64,000 nucleotides of DNA from Caulobacter sp. Root343 (GCF_001425745.1 NZ_LMDF01000008.1:140958-204957), one strand, 5' to 3'. Numbered from the stretch's first letter, positions 1 to 9,028 are shown. Program-made: numbers and translations. Notes: generated from the letters alone by a model not told the origin.

Positions 1-829
1 GCTGGCCGTCGCTCTCTGGAACGGCAAGCCGCTGGTCGAGGACATCCTCGGCGAGGACGGCCAGCCCTCCGGCGTCCAGATCGCCTATCTGCGCGCCGAC
101 ATGGCCCAGGACCTGGCGGGCGGCAGCGAGAAGCTGCTGTTCCTGGGCCTGTGGAAGGATATCGCGGTCTTCGCCGTCGATATCGAGGGCGCGGCCGACC
201 CCGCCGAGGGGCCGCTGCAGGGCCTGGGCCGGTTCGAGGAGCTGCGTGGCGTGGCCGCGACCATGCCGCCGGCCGACGCGGGGATCCTGGCCACCGCCAA
301 GTCGATGTTCGAATGGCGGCGCCGCCATCGCTGGTGCAGCACCTGCGGCCAGAAGAGCGAGGTCGCCGATGGCGGCTGGAAGCGCATCTGCCCGGCTTGC
401 GAGGCCGAGCACTTCCCGCGCACCGACCCGGTGGTGATCATGCTGGCCGTCCACGACGACAAGTGCCTGCTGGGTCGCCAGGCCGCCTGGCCCAAGGGGA
501 TGTTCTCGGCCCTGGCCGGCTTCCTCGAGCCCGGCGAGACGATCGAGGAGGCCTGCGCCCGCGAGCTGAAGGAAGAGGCGGGCCTGAACGCCACCGCCGT
601 CCGCTATCACTCCAGCCAGCCCTGGCCTTGGCCCTCGTCGCTGATGATGGGTCTGATGGCCGACGTCGACAGCGCCGACGCCGCGCCCGACCAGACCGAG
701 CTGGAAGAGGTGCGCTGGTTCAGCAAGGAAGAAGCCGCCCTGCTGCTCAAGGGCGAGCTGGACGGCCTGTTCATGCCACCGCCTCTTGCCATCGCGCACC
801 AGCTGATCAAGGCCTGGGCGGAGGGGTAG
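1..829 (+). CDS. nudC: NADH pyrophosphatase NudC, 5' end outside the window
   Basis: Nudix hydrolase that cleaves NAD(H), and in characterised relatives removes NAD caps from RNA. The reading frame is open from base 2, so the true start lies upstream; an internal ATG at 101 is not the start. The visible order is an N-terminal domain, a four-cysteine zinc ribbon (CSTC ... CPAC, around bases 337-402), then a Nudix box GX5EX7REXXEEXG starting near base 520 (GFLEPGETIEEACARELKEE). The SQPWPWPSS motif downstream is typical of the NudC subfamily (SQPWPFP). The order zinc ribbon, Nudix box, SQPWP is diagnostic, so only the N-terminus is uncertain. Confidence 0.93.
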   Translation, partial: LAVALWNGKPLVEDILGEDGQPSGVQIAYLRADMAQDLAGGSEKLLFLGLWKDIAVFAVDIEGAADPAEGPLQGLGRFEELRGVAATMPPADAGILATAKSMFEWRRRHRWCSTCGQKSEVADGGWKRICPACEAEHFPRTDPVVIMLAVHDDKCLLGRQAAWPKGMFSALAGFLEPGETIEEACARELKEEAGLNATAVRYHSSQPWPWPSSLMMGLMADVDSADAAPDQTELEEVRWFSKEEAALLLKGELDGLFMPPPLAIAHQLIKAWAEG

Positions 830-840
830 CGAATACAGGC

Positions 841-952
841 CCCCTCCGGGCCTTCGGCCCTCCTCCCCCGCAGGGGGAAGAAGGGCGCACCCTTCCGCCC
901 CCTGCGGGGGCGGACGACCTGCGCAGCAGGTCAGGTGGGGGCCTGCTGAGTC
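841..952. repeat. Intergenic palindromic (REP-like) cluster
   Basis: This spacer between convergent nudC and amn holds stacked inverted repeats: CCCCCGCAGGGGG near 870, CCGCCCCCTGCGGGGGCGG near 897, and the palindromic core GACCTGCGCAGCAGGTC at 916-932. Nearly the same core recurs at 63526-63542. This is typical of repetitive extragenic palindromes and may also act as a bidirectional terminator. Confidence 0.6.
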
Positions 953-958
953 GGCCGC

Positions 959-2413
959 TTATCTGAACGGCGGCTCGTCGAACGCCCGCAGTTTCCGCGA
1001 GTGCAGGTTCGGCCCCTCGGCGTGCAGCAGCTTGCAGGCCATGATGCCGATCTGCAGGTGCTGACTGATCGCCCGCTCGTAGAAGGCGTTGGCCTGGCCG
1101 GGCAGCTTGATCTCGCCGTGCAGCGGCTTGTCGGACACGCACAGCAGCGTCCCGTACGGCACCCGGAAGCGATAGCCCTGGGCCGAGATGGTCGCCGACT
1201 CCATGTCGATGGCCACGGCCCGGCTCTGGTTGAAGCGCAGGGCCGAGAGGCTGTGGCGCAGTTCCCAGTTGCGGTCGTCGGTGGTGACCACGGTGCCGGT
1301 GCGCAGGCGGCGCTTCAGCTGGTCGCCGCTGTCGCCGCTGATCGCCTTGGCCGCGTCGTAGAGGGCGCGCTGCACCTCGGCGATCGAGGGCACCGGGATC
1401 TCGGGCGGCAGCACCGCGTCAAGCACGTGGTCGTCGCGCAGATAGGCGTGGGCCAGGACGTAGTCGCCGATGGTCTGGGTGTCGCGCAGCCCGCCGCAGT
1501 GACCGATCATCAACCAGGCCTGCGGACGCAGCACGGCCAGGTGGTCGCAGATCGTCTTGGCGTTGGACGGGCCGACGCCGATATTGACCAGGGTCACGCC
1601 CGAGCCGCCGGGAGCCATCAGGTGGTAGGCCGGCATCTGGTGCTTGCGCCAGGTCGACTCCGCCACCGCCAGCTCGGGATTGGCCGTGTTGGCGGTGATG
1701 CTCAGCCCGCCCGAGCACGACAAGGCCGTGTAGGGGCTGTCCGGAGCCTTCAGCTGCTCGATGCCCCAGCGGACGAACTCGTCGACATAGCGGTGATAGT
1801 TGGTGAACAGGATGAACTGCTGCACGTCCTCGGCCGGGGCGCCGGTGTAGTGCTTCAGGCGGGCCAGCGAGAAGTCGGTGCGCAGGCCGTCGAACAGCGA
1901 CAGCGGGCGCTCCTCTTCCAGGGCCGGGTTCCAGACCCCGTCGGCAATCTCGTCGCCGATGAAGGCCAGGTCGGTGGTCGGGAAGAAGCGGGCGATGTCC
2001 TCGCTGCGGACGTCGGCCTGGTTCAGGTCGATCGTGGCGTCCAGCACATAGGGGTACGGGATCTCCTGGCGCGAGCGCTCGACCTCGACCTCGACGTCGA
2101 AGTCGTCCATCAGCAGGGTCAGCTGTTCGACCAGGTAGTCCTTGAACTGGGCAGGCTTGGTCACCGTGGTGGCGTAGACGCCTGGGCGGCTGACGCGGGC
2201 GTAGGAGCGGGCCAGCTTGGGCGGCAGGGCTTCCGGGTCATAGGTCAGGCGCAGCTCGGGATAGGCGAAGGTCCCGTCGAACCGCTGTTGCGGGTCGGGG
2301 CGGGTTCCGTGTTCCAGATAGGCCTTGAGGGCGGTCCGAAGAGCGCCGACGGCGCGTTCGTATTCGTCATTGAGCCGTTCGACGACGGCGATTGCTTTTT
2401 CTTGGTTTGACAT
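959..2413 (-). CDS. amn: AMP nucleosidase
   Basis: Hydrolyses AMP to adenine and ribose 5-phosphate and so takes part in purine salvage and adenylate-pool control. The 484-aa length fits the family: an N-terminal Amn-specific domain (about residues 1-170) followed by a nucleoside-phosphorylase-like catalytic domain. The latter has a glycine-rich MIGHCGGLR stretch and the signature AIDMESATIS near residue 395, whose acidic residue contacts ribose. The start at 2413 (MSNQEKAIAVV) agrees with homologues. It is convergent with nudC and stands alone in its transcription unit. Confidence 0.93.
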   Translation of the reverse strand: MSNQEKAIAVVERLNDEYERAVGALRTALKAYLEHGTRPDPQQRFDGTFAYPELRLTYDPEALPPKLARSYARVSRPGVYATTVTKPAQFKDYLVEQLTLLMDDFDVEVEVERSRQEIPYPYVLDATIDLNQADVRSEDIARFFPTTDLAFIGDEIADGVWNPALEEERPLSLFDGLRTDFSLARLKHYTGAPAEDVQQFILFTNYHRYVDEFVRWGIEQLKAPDSPYTALSCSGGLSITANTANPELAVAESTWRKHQMPAYHLMAPGGSGVTLVNIGVGPSNAKTICDHLAVLRPQAWLMIGHCGGLRDTQTIGDYVLAHAYLRDDHVLDAVLPPEIPVPSIAEVQRALYDAAKAISGDSGDQLKRRLRTGTVVTTDDRNWELRHSLSALRFNQSRAVAIDMESATISAQGYRFRVPYGTLLCVSDKPLHGEIKLPGQANAFYERAISQHLQIGIMACKLLHAEGPNLHSRKLRAFDEPPFR

Positions 2414-2736
2414 GGCGCCTTATAGCGATGTTTCGCGACATTGGCGAGACATCGGCCCGCCCGTGAGAATGATTTATTACTTATCGAGGGAGAAAACCGG
2501 ACGGCCTCCCGCCGCCGCAGGGTGAGCCTGTTTATCCGGCTTGGCGCGCGCCAAGCCGCGCCGGAGGCCTCAAGGGCATGGACGAACCCGCGTTCGTCGG
2601 CCACAAGGGCTGAAATGCTCAAGGAAGGAGCGAATGGCGGCGCGGGCGTTCTCGCGCGTCGTTTCTTCCGGAAACCAGAACAAGACCGTCGACGCCACCT
2701 TTCTCACGAACAGGGTGGGGCGCCAGGGGGACTCCA
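2414..2736. other. Intergenic region between divergent amn and the DAACS gene
   Basis: No supported gene. Reading frames crossing it are out-of-frame extensions of the downstream transporter region. The notable feature is a perfect 22-bp palindrome at 2537-2558 with core GGCTTGGCGCGCGCCAAGCC. It is either an operator or an intergenic repeat; there is no T-tract to make it a terminator. Confidence 0.5.
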
Positions 2737-3987
2737 ATGAACAAACGCTTCGCCTTTCTGATCGTCCTGGCCATGGTGCTGGGCGTCGCGGTGGGCTGGG
2801 GGTGCAACCAGTACCTCGACCCGGCCGGCGCCAAGAAGGCCGCCGAGCTGGCCTCGCTGCTGCCCTACATCTTCCTGCGCCTGATCAAGATGATCATCGC
2901 GCCGCTGGTTTTCACGACCCTGGTGGCCGGCATCGCCCACATGGAGGACGCCGCCGCCGTCGGGCGCGTGGGCGTCAAGGCGATCGGCTGGTTCCTGGTC
3001 GCCTCGATCCTGTCGCTGCTGATCGGCATCGGCATGTTCCACCTGCTGGACCCCGCCCACGGCGTGGTGCTGAAGGAGGTCGCCGAAGCCGGCGCACCGC
3101 CGTCGGCCGCGGGCGCCTTCACGGTCAAGAGCTTCATCGACCACCTGATCCCGGCCTCGCTGTTCGAAGCCATGTCGAAGAACGAGATCCTGCAGATCGT
3201 CGTCTTCTCGATCTTCGTCGGCACGGCCGTCGCCACCCTCGACAACAAGGCGCCGATGGTGCTGCAGGTCACCGAGCAGGCGGCCTCGATCATGCTGAAG
3301 GTGACCGGTTTCGTGATGGCCCTGGCCCCGCTGGCCATCTTCGGCGCCCTGGTCAACACCGTCGCCAAGGAAGGCCTGTCGATCCTGGGCGTCTACGCCC
3401 GCTTCATCGGCTCGTTCTACGCCGGCCTGGGCGTGCTGTGGCTGCTGCTGTTCCTGGCCGCCCTGGCGTTCCTGGGCAAGCGGGCCCTGAAGCTGTTCGC
3501 CTTCATCCGCACCCCGGTTCTGCTGGCCTTCTCGACCGCCAGCTCGGAAGCGGCCTATCCGCGCCTGCTGGATGGCCTGCCGACCGTGGGCGTGCGCCGC
3601 AAGATCGTCAGCTTCGTCTTGCCGCTGGGCTATTCGTTCAATCTCGACGGCTCGATGATGTACTGCACGTTCGCCACCCTGTTCATCACGGCGGTGCACG
3701 GCGTCCACCTGTCGTTCGAGCAGCAGGCCTCGATGCTGCTGCTGCTGATGGTCACCTCCAAGGGCATGGCCGGCGTGCCGCGCGCCTCGCTGGTGGTGAT
3801 CATGGCCACCCTCACCTATTTCGGCCTGCCCGAGGCCTGGATCGCCCTGGTCCTGGGCGTCGATCACCTGCTGGACATGGGCCGCAGCGCCACCAACGTC
3901 GTCGGCAACAGCGTCGCCGCCGCCGTGGTCGCCAAGTGGGAGGGCGAGCTGGACCCGATCGAGACGGTCGAGCCCGCCAAGGCCTAG
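2737..3987 (+). CDS. Dicarboxylate/amino acid:cation symporter (DAACS family)
   Basis: A 416-aa inner-membrane carrier of the GltP/DctA/SstT superfamily, which takes up C4-dicarboxylates or acidic amino acids with Na+ or H+. Hydrophobic segments run through the protein. The C-terminal half carries family landmarks: a serine-rich hairpin (LLAFSTASSEAAYPR, around residue 265), the YSFNLDGSMMY motif around residue 305, and the substrate-site segment GRSATNVVGNSVAA near residue 388. The substrate cannot be chosen from sequence alone. It is a single-gene unit ended by a strong hairpin at 4014-4047. Confidence 0.88.
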   Translation: MNKRFAFLIVLAMVLGVAVGWGCNQYLDPAGAKKAAELASLLPYIFLRLIKMIIAPLVFTTLVAGIAHMEDAAAVGRVGVKAIGWFLVASILSLLIGIGMFHLLDPAHGVVLKEVAEAGAPPSAAGAFTVKSFIDHLIPASLFEAMSKNEILQIVVFSIFVGTAVATLDNKAPMVLQVTEQAASIMLKVTGFVMALAPLAIFGALVNTVAKEGLSILGVYARFIGSFYAGLGVLWLLLFLAALAFLGKRALKLFAFIRTPVLLAFSTASSEAAYPRLLDGLPTVGVRRKIVSFVLPLGYSFNLDGSMMYCTFATLFITAVHGVHLSFEQQASMLLLLMVTSKGMAGVPRASLVVIMATLTYFGLPEAWIALVLGVDHLLDMGRSATNVVGNSVAAAVVAKWEGELDPIETVEPAKA

Positions 3988-4013
3988 AAGCCTTACACGG
4001 CAACGCCTTCAAG

Positions 4014-4047
4014 ACGGCCCGCCTCCCACCCGGAGGCGGGCCGTTTT
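4014..4047 (+). terminator. Rho-independent terminator of the DAACS gene
   Basis: A perfect 13-bp GC-rich stem (ACGGCCCGCCTCC at 4014-4026 pairing with 4032-4044), a 5-nt loop and a TTTT tract. It begins 27 bp after the stop codon. Confidence 0.9.
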
Positions 4048-4049
4048 CG

Positions 4050-4106
4050 TGTACAGTTTCAAATGTACAGTAAAAACTTGACAAGCTTCAGGAGAGGACC
4101 AATCTC
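4050..4106 (+). promoter_or_regulatory. Candidate promoter with paired TGTACA sites before the DUF6491-like gene
   Basis: Two TGTACA palindromes lie at 4050-4055 and 4064-4069, centres 14 bp apart. They are followed by a consensus -35 TTGACA at 4078-4083 and a weak -10 near 4101 (AATCTC). The site spacing and position suggest a regulator binding just upstream of the -35, but the factor is unknown. Confidence 0.4.
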
Positions 4107-4139
4107 TTGATCCGAGGGACTTTTTAGGACGATCACGCC

Positions 4140-4574
4140 ATGAGCAAGCTCACCCGCGTCACGCGCGCCGCGCTGATCGGGCTCGCCATCGCCGGCCTGG
4201 GCGCCTCGGCCGCTTCGGCGGCCCAGGGCGACGCCTCCGCTCAAACGGCCGGCAAGGCCATCAAGCCGATCCGCCAGTGCTTCTACCTGTCGGACTGGCG
4301 CGGCTGGACCGCGCCGGACAAGAACACCCTGTACATGAAGGTGCGCGGTCGCGACGTCTATCGCGTCGACCTGGCCTATGGCTCCAACCAGCTGACCTGG
4401 CCCGGCACCCACCTGGTCTCGGTCGTCCGCGGCCCCGACAGCATCTGCCACCCGCTGGACCTGGACCTGCGGGTTTCGGACGGCATGGGCTTCGCGATCC
4501 CGATCCGCGCCAAGACCATCACCAAGCTGACGCCGGACGAGATCAAGGCTCTGCCGAAGAAGTACCAGCCGTAG
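4140..4574 (+). CDS. Secreted DUF6491-like protein
   Basis: A 144-aa protein with a signal peptide ending near AASAA (residues 1-28), so probably periplasmic. The mature part has CFYLSDWRGWTAPDKNTLYMKVRGRDVYRVDL, split here as CFYLSDWRGW then a beta-rich stretch, and a second cysteine in DSICHP. The two cysteines may form a disulfide. This pattern resembles DUF6491 proteins, common in Caulobacterales and Sphingomonadales and of unknown function. It converges on the ketopantoate-reductase-like gene, with only one base between the stops. Confidence 0.75.
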   Translation: MSKLTRVTRAALIGLAIAGLGASAASAAQGDASAQTAGKAIKPIRQCFYLSDWRGWTAPDKNTLYMKVRGRDVYRVDLAYGSNQLTWPGTHLVSVVRGPDSICHPLDLDLRVSDGMGFAIPIRAKTITKLTPDEIKALPKKYQP

Positions 4575-4575
4575 G

Positions 4576-5448
4576 CTAGAGCGCCGCGGCGTTCAGCAGG
4601 GCGACGATCATCGCATTGGCCGGCGTGGCGATCCCGTGCGCCGCGCCCTTGCGGACGATGACGCCGTTGCGGGCGTCCAGCTCCATCGGCCGCCCGGCCG
4701 CGCGGTCGGCGTGCAGCGAGTTCATCGATTCCGGGACCTGGCGCCGATAGCCGGCGACCACCTGGTCGGCCAGGTCGTCGGACAGGTCCGCGCCCTCGGC
4801 CCGCCCCACCGCCACGCACTCGCGCACCAACGTCCGCATGACCTCAGCCGCGCCCTCGTCATGGGCGACGATGGCGGTCTTCAGCACCAGGGCGTTGACC
4901 GCTCCGGCGCAGTTGAGGGCCAGCTTCTTCCAGGCCTCGGTCGTGAAGTCCTCGACGACCAGCAGCTCGATCGGCGTCTGGGCGAACAGGGCCGCGAAGG
5001 CTTCGCCGGCCTCGCCCGCCGGGACCTTGATCCAGCCGTTGAGCCGCTGCAGCACCCGCCCGGGGGCCGAGCGCTCGGCCGGGATGTCGACCACCGCCGG
5101 GACCAGCGCCTCGGCCGCGATCTTGCCTTCGAACGGGACCGTGTGCTCGACGCCGTTGCGCAGGATCGCGACACGGGTCCGTGGCCCCACGAGCGCGTCC
5201 AACCAAGCCAGGGTCCCGTCCGTGTCGTAGGTCTTGGTCGCGACCAGCACCCAATCGACGGGCGAGAGGCCTTCGGGCGAAGTCGCCACGCGCGGGGTCG
5301 CCGTGATCGGCCCCTCGGGCGTCTCGACCGCCAGGGTCTCGAAGGGCGTGCGGACGCAGACGGTGACAGCGTGCTCGGAGTTCTGAGCCAGCCAGGCCGC
5401 CACGGTTCCGCCGACGGCGCCCGGGCCGATCACCGCTATGGTCGTCAT
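4576..5448 (-). CDS. 2-dehydropantoate 2-reductase family oxidoreductase
   Basis: A 290-aa NAD(P)H-dependent reductase of the ketopantoate-reductase (PanE/ApbA) family. The N-terminal Rossmann motif is GPGAVGG (residues 8-14). The C-terminal helical domain carries the catalytic lysine context TTEAWKKLALNCAGAVNAL near residue 175. PanE makes pantoate for CoA, but many genomes have several paralogues with other 2-keto acid substrates, so the substrate is not certain. The ATG at 5448 has a good GGAG site seven bases upstream. The gene lies just downstream of the TonB-like gene on the same strand. Confidence 0.85.
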   Translation of the reverse strand: MTTIAVIGPGAVGGTVAAWLAQNSEHAVTVCVRTPFETLAVETPEGPITATPRVATSPEGLSPVDWVLVATKTYDTDGTLAWLDALVGPRTRVAILRNGVEHTVPFEGKIAAEALVPAVVDIPAERSAPGRVLQRLNGWIKVPAGEAGEAFAALFAQTPIELLVVEDFTTEAWKKLALNCAGAVNALVLKTAIVAHDEGAAEVMRTLVRECVAVGRAEGADLSDDLADQVVAGYRRQVPESMNSLHADRAAGRPMELDARNGVIVRKGAAHGIATPANAMIVALLNAAAL

Positions 5449-5501
5449 GCTGAAGCTCCCGACTGTGTCCAGCCTGTCCTAGAGCGGCTTCGCGGCGGCT
5501 T

Positions 5502-6230
5502 CTAGCGCTTTCGAACGCTGGCTTCCGGCGCGAAGAAATTGCCCTGCAAGGGAATGGCGCACGGCGTGCGGCCCAGGCGCACCTCTCCCTGCCGGTCCTT
5601 CGACTTTCGCCCACCGCCGAACTTGATCGAGCAGTTCAGGACCCGGAAGTAGTCGCCATCCGGGGCCGCGCCCCCTGGCTTCGGATCGCCATAGCTCCGT
5701 CCCGCCGCTCCCGCCGCGGCGACGTCGTCGAAATAGGCCCGCTTGCCCGGATCCATCGGCGCGTCGTAGCGCGGCCCGGAGGGATCCAGCCGCCCCAGCT
5801 TTTCTTCGCAAGCCTCGCGCTCCTGGCGCGACCGGAAGGTCGTCCGCGTGCAGCCAGCGCCGGCGCGAAGCGCTGCGCCGAGGTTGGCCGGCGCGGCGGG
5901 ACCTCCCGCCACCGGCGTCCCCGATCCGCCCGGGACGGCCTCGACCGCGCTCACGGGCGGGAATGGGGAAGGTTCGATCGCTTCCGACCCGCGCTCCGGC
6001 GCTCGGTCCACGGCCGGACGGGCGGCGGGCGTCGGCGAGGACCGCGTCACGCTGGGGTTCGGACGCGCGGGACTGACCAGCTCGACCGACATCAGGGGAA
6101 GATCGGGGCCGGGGGCCAGGAAGTCCGGCGCCGTCGGCCAGGCCAGCCAGGCGAGAACGATCGCGTGCAGGACCAGGGACAGGCCCCCGATCCAACCGAA
6201 CCGGCTCTTCCGTCGTCGATACGCCCTCAT
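5502..6230 (-). CDS. TonB-like single-pass membrane protein of unknown role
   Basis: A protein of about 242 aa with a short basic N-terminus (MRAYRRRKS), one hydrophobic segment (GLSLVLHAIVLAWLAW) and a proline-rich stretch, the layout of TonB/TolA N-terminal halves. The first periplasmic residues, PLMSVELVSPA, match the MxVELV step common to TonB-like proteins. The remainder has two cysteines (GCTRTTF, EACEEK) and is otherwise unfamiliar; there is no classical C-terminal TonB domain. The start at 6230 is preferred to a TTG at 6251 because it directly precedes the basic N-terminus. It is transcribed toward the reductase gene, with a 53-bp gap. Confidence 0.65.
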   Translation of the reverse strand: MRAYRRRKSRFGWIGGLSLVLHAIVLAWLAWPTAPDFLAPGPDLPLMSVELVSPARPNPSVTRSSPTPAARPAVDRAPERGSEAIEPSPFPPVSAVEAVPGGSGTPVAGGPAAPANLGAALRAGAGCTRTTFRSRQEREACEEKLGRLDPSGPRYDAPMDPGKRAYFDDVAAAGAAGRSYGDPKPGGAAPDGDYFRVLNCSIKFGGGRKSKDRQGEVRLGRTPCAIPLQGNFFAPEASVRKR

Positions 6231-6368
6231 CGCCCGCCCCACGGCCCCCAACCTGTGCTTGTGGAAGGTGAGGTTTCAGTTGTGTCGGAAGCGAGGCTCC
6301 ATAAGGGCGGGCACGGCCAAGATTGGTGCCCGCCTCCGCCGCTTGATCACCCTGGCGATCTCGGCAAG

Positions 6369-7082
6369 ATGCGCCGCGTGCAAGGACGCATCCGCTTTCC
6401 CGGCAACCCCTGGCCGCAGGGCCACGCGCTGGCCGCCTTTTCGCTGAGCGCGGCGCTGGACGCCCGCCATGGCGTCGGCCTGCTGCTGCACCTGAAGACC
6501 CGGGACTACGCCGCCGAAGGGCCGGGGACGGACACTGGCGACAACGCCGACTGGACCTCGCCCGACGTGTGGGAAAACTTCGGCGACTGCACGCTGTCGA
6601 ACACCGCGTGGGGCTATCTGAACGACCAGTTGGTCCGGCTGGACCGTCCGCCGTTCCGGCGGTTCGACCCGCGCGACCTGATCGGCCAAGTCTTCGACCT
6701 GGATCCTGTCGCCGACCTGCCGCCCGGCTGGTCTCCCGGCGACCAGCCGTTCCAGGTCTATCTGCTTGGCCACGACGCGGTCGCCGAGCACCGGATCAGC
6801 TTCGCGCAGGGTTCTTCGCCCGGCCTGTTCGACATCCGCTGGCGCGGCCGGATCGCGCTGTTCTACGCCGGCGAGGAGGATTTCCGGCATCGCTTCGAGG
6901 CCGAGATCCACGACGCGCCGTTCGAGGGGTTCGAGCTGGATGCCGACCTCGACGTCCCCGTCCCGCGCCGCCAGGCCGCCGCCCAGGCGCTGCTCGAGCG
7001 GTTCGTCACCCGTCCCGGCGCTTGGCGCTTCGTCCCCGGCCAGGCGCGCGGCGACAAGGACCGCTTCGTTCCGGCCCCCTGA
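6369..7082 (+). CDS. Conserved hypothetical protein (237 aa)
   Basis: A cytosolic-looking protein with no signal peptide or membrane segment. The ATG at 6369 (MRRVQGRIRFPGNPWPQGH) is chosen because the open frame upstream has non-coding composition and overlaps the divergent gene's promoter. The sequence is rich in aromatic and acidic residues (WTSPDVWENFGDCTLSNTAW near residue 55) and ends in a basic, proline-flanked tail. I do not recognise the family. It faces nrdB convergently. Confidence 0.65.
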   Translation: MRRVQGRIRFPGNPWPQGHALAAFSLSAALDARHGVGLLLHLKTRDYAAEGPGTDTGDNADWTSPDVWENFGDCTLSNTAWGYLNDQLVRLDRPPFRRFDPRDLIGQVFDLDPVADLPPGWSPGDQPFQVYLLGHDAVAEHRISFAQGSSPGLFDIRWRGRIALFYAGEEDFRHRFEAEIHDAPFEGFELDADLDVPVPRRQAAAQALLERFVTRPGAWRFVPGQARGDKDRFVPAP

Positions 7083-7156
7083 AACCCGCCCCTCCGAAAC
7101 GACGAAGGGCGAAACCTCCCGGTCCCGCCCCTCACCTAACGCCCCTTTGGAGGGTT

Positions 7157-8194
7157 TTATTCCGCAGACACGGTCTCGCTGCGCTTGGTCATCATCTGGT
7201 CGAAGCTGGTCCACACGCCCTCGGCGCCGTGCCACTGACCCTTGGTCGCGGCCTTCGAATATTCGGTCGCCCGGGCCTCGAAGAAGTTGGCGTGCTCGAC
7301 ACCAGACAGCAGCGACTGCAGCCAGGGCAGCGGGTTTTCCTTGACGCCGTATACTTCCGGCAGGTGCAGCTGGCGCAGGCGCCAGTCGGCGATGAAGCGG
7401 ATGTACTTCTTGATGTCGTCCGGGGTCATGCCCTGGATCTCGCCGGCCTCGAAGGCCAGGTCGATGAAGTTGTCCTCCATGCCGACCACGGTTTTGCAGC
7501 AGTCGACGATGTCGTCGGCCACGGCCTTGGTCACGCACTTCGTCTCGGCGTTGAAGGCATGGTACAGCTTGATGATGCCTTCGCAGTGCAGGCTCTCGTC
7601 GCGGATCGACCACGAGACGATCTGGCCCATGCCCTTCATCTTGTTGAAGCGCGGGAAGTTCATCAGCATCGCGAACGAGGCGAACAGCTGCAGGCCTTCG
7701 GTGAAGCCGCCGAACATGGCCAGGGTGCGGGCGATGTCGGCATTGGTCTCGACGCCGAACTTCTGCATGAAGTCGTGCTTGTCGCGCATGGCCTGGTATT
7801 CCATGAACGCGCCGAACTCGCTTTCCGGCATGCCGATGGTCTCGAGCAGCAGCGCGTAGGCCGCGATATGGATGGTCTCCATATTGGCGAACGACGACAG
7901 CATCATCTTCACTTCGGTCGGTTTGAACACCCGGCCGTAGCGCTCCATGTAGTTGTCGGCCACCTCGATGTCCGACTGCGTGAAGAAGCGGAAGATCTGC
8001 GTCAGCAGGTTCCGTTCCTTGTCGTTCAGCTTGACGGCCCAGTCCTTGAGGTCCTCGCCCAGCGGCACCTCTTCCGGCATCCAGTGGACCTGCTGCTGCT
8101 TCTTCCAGAAGTCGTAGGCCCACGGGTAGCGGAACGGCTTGTAGGCGCCAGAGGGGGTCAGGAGGCCGGGCGTGGTGATCAGCTTGGCGGACAT
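7157..8194 (-). CDS. nrdB: Class Ia ribonucleoside-diphosphate reductase, beta subunit
   Basis: The radical-generating R2 subunit that supplies the tyrosyl radical to NrdA for dNTP synthesis. Both metal-binding ExxH motifs are visible: METIHIAAY, in which the Tyr four residues after His matches E. coli Y122, and RDESLH. It has about 345 aa. The ATG at 8194 (MSAKLITTPG) is preferred over a TTG at 8212 because a CCAGGG site sits upstream of it. The catalytic partner nrdA lies 11 kb away, but both genes have NrdR-like box pairs upstream, which implies joint control. Confidence 0.95.
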   Translation of the reverse strand: MSAKLITTPGLLTPSGAYKPFRYPWAYDFWKKQQQVHWMPEEVPLGEDLKDWAVKLNDKERNLLTQIFRFFTQSDIEVADNYMERYGRVFKPTEVKMMLSSFANMETIHIAAYALLLETIGMPESEFGAFMEYQAMRDKHDFMQKFGVETNADIARTLAMFGGFTEGLQLFASFAMLMNFPRFNKMKGMGQIVSWSIRDESLHCEGIIKLYHAFNAETKCVTKAVADDIVDCCKTVVGMEDNFIDLAFEAGEIQGMTPDDIKKYIRFIADWRLRQLHLPEVYGVKENPLPWLQSLLSGVEHANFFEARATEYSKAATKGQWHGAEGVWTSFDQMMTKRSETVSAE

Positions 8195-8258
8195 GGCGAA
8201 CCCTGGAGGCAAGAATCGTGGAGCGGCGATAAGATGGCTTTCACCCTACCAAAGCCTT

Positions 8259-8306
8259 CGGGTTCATCTAGTGGTCCCGGTGTCGCAGCCACACAAGATG
8301 TTGTGA
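8259..8306. promoter_or_regulatory. Pair of NrdR-box-like palindromes upstream of nrdB
   Basis: Box A at 8291-8306 (ACACAAGATGTTGTGA) closely matches the NrdR consensus ACACWATATATWGTGT. Box B at 8259-8274 has a strong right half (ATCTAGTGG). The centres are 32 bp apart, about three helical turns, as for known NrdR tandem boxes. The region is also the leader of the divergent GST gene. Confidence 0.75.
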
Positions 8307-8336
8307 GTGCGTGTGGATAAGTCAGGAAGCTTGACC

Positions 8337-9005
8337 ATGAGTTCGTACCGGATTTTCAGCGCCCTGGGCTCCGGCGGCGTGCCCGTCGAGGCCGCTATGT
8401 CCTTGATCGGCCTGCCCTATGAGGTGGTCGAGGCGCCGACCTGGGAGGGCGAGGCCGAGCAGGCCAAGGTCGCCGTCGTCAACCCGCTGAAGCAGATCCC
8501 GGCCCTGGTCACCCCCGCCGGCGAGACCATCACCGAGAGCGCCGCCATCCTGATCTGGCTGGCCGACAAATTCCCCGAGGCGCGGCTGGGCCCGGCCGTG
8601 GACGCCCCCGAACGGGCCCAGTTCCTGCGCTGGATGACCTTCATCCCGGCCTCGATCTATTCGCTGTTCTGGGTGCGGGACCAGCCGTCGCGGCTGGGCG
8701 GGGATGACCCCGAGGTCCAGGCCCGGATCAAGGCGGCGACGGCCGAGCGGATCCTGGACTGCTGGGCGATGATGGAGAGCCAGGTAAGCCCGGGGCTGTA
8801 CCTGCTGGGGGATCAGCTGACGGTGCTGGACCTCTACGTCACGGTGGTCAGCCGCTGGGGGCCGCGGCGGGTGCGGTTCTACGAGGTCGCGCCGCGGATG
8901 GCGGAGGTGGTGCGGCGGGTGGATGCGGATCCGCGGCTGGCGGGGTTTTGGGCGCAGAGGTTCCCGTTCTTTGACGGGTGGGAGCGGCTGGGGCAGCAGG
9001 GGTGA
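8337..9005 (+). CDS. Glutathione S-transferase family protein
   Basis: A cytosolic GST of about 222 aa. The N-terminal thioredoxin-like domain includes the cis-proline step IPALVTPAG and the glutathione-contact motif ETITESAAILIWLADKFPE (residues 60-78). An alpha-helical C-terminal domain follows. The ATG at 8337 (MSSYRIFSALGSGG) is favoured over the upstream GTG at 8307, which lies in the NrdR-box region. The substrate is unknown. It is divergent from nrdB and shares a 142-bp control region with it. Confidence 0.85.
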   Translation: MSSYRIFSALGSGGVPVEAAMSLIGLPYEVVEAPTWEGEAEQAKVAVVNPLKQIPALVTPAGETITESAAILIWLADKFPEARLGPAVDAPERAQFLRWMTFIPASIYSLFWVRDQPSRLGGDDPEVQARIKAATAERILDCWAMMESQVSPGLYLLGDQLTVLDLYVTVVSRWGPRRVRFYEVAPRMAEVVRRVDADPRLAGFWAQRFPFFDGWERLGQQG

Positions 9006-9028
9006 AGGCTTGCGGCGGGTCGCCGCCC

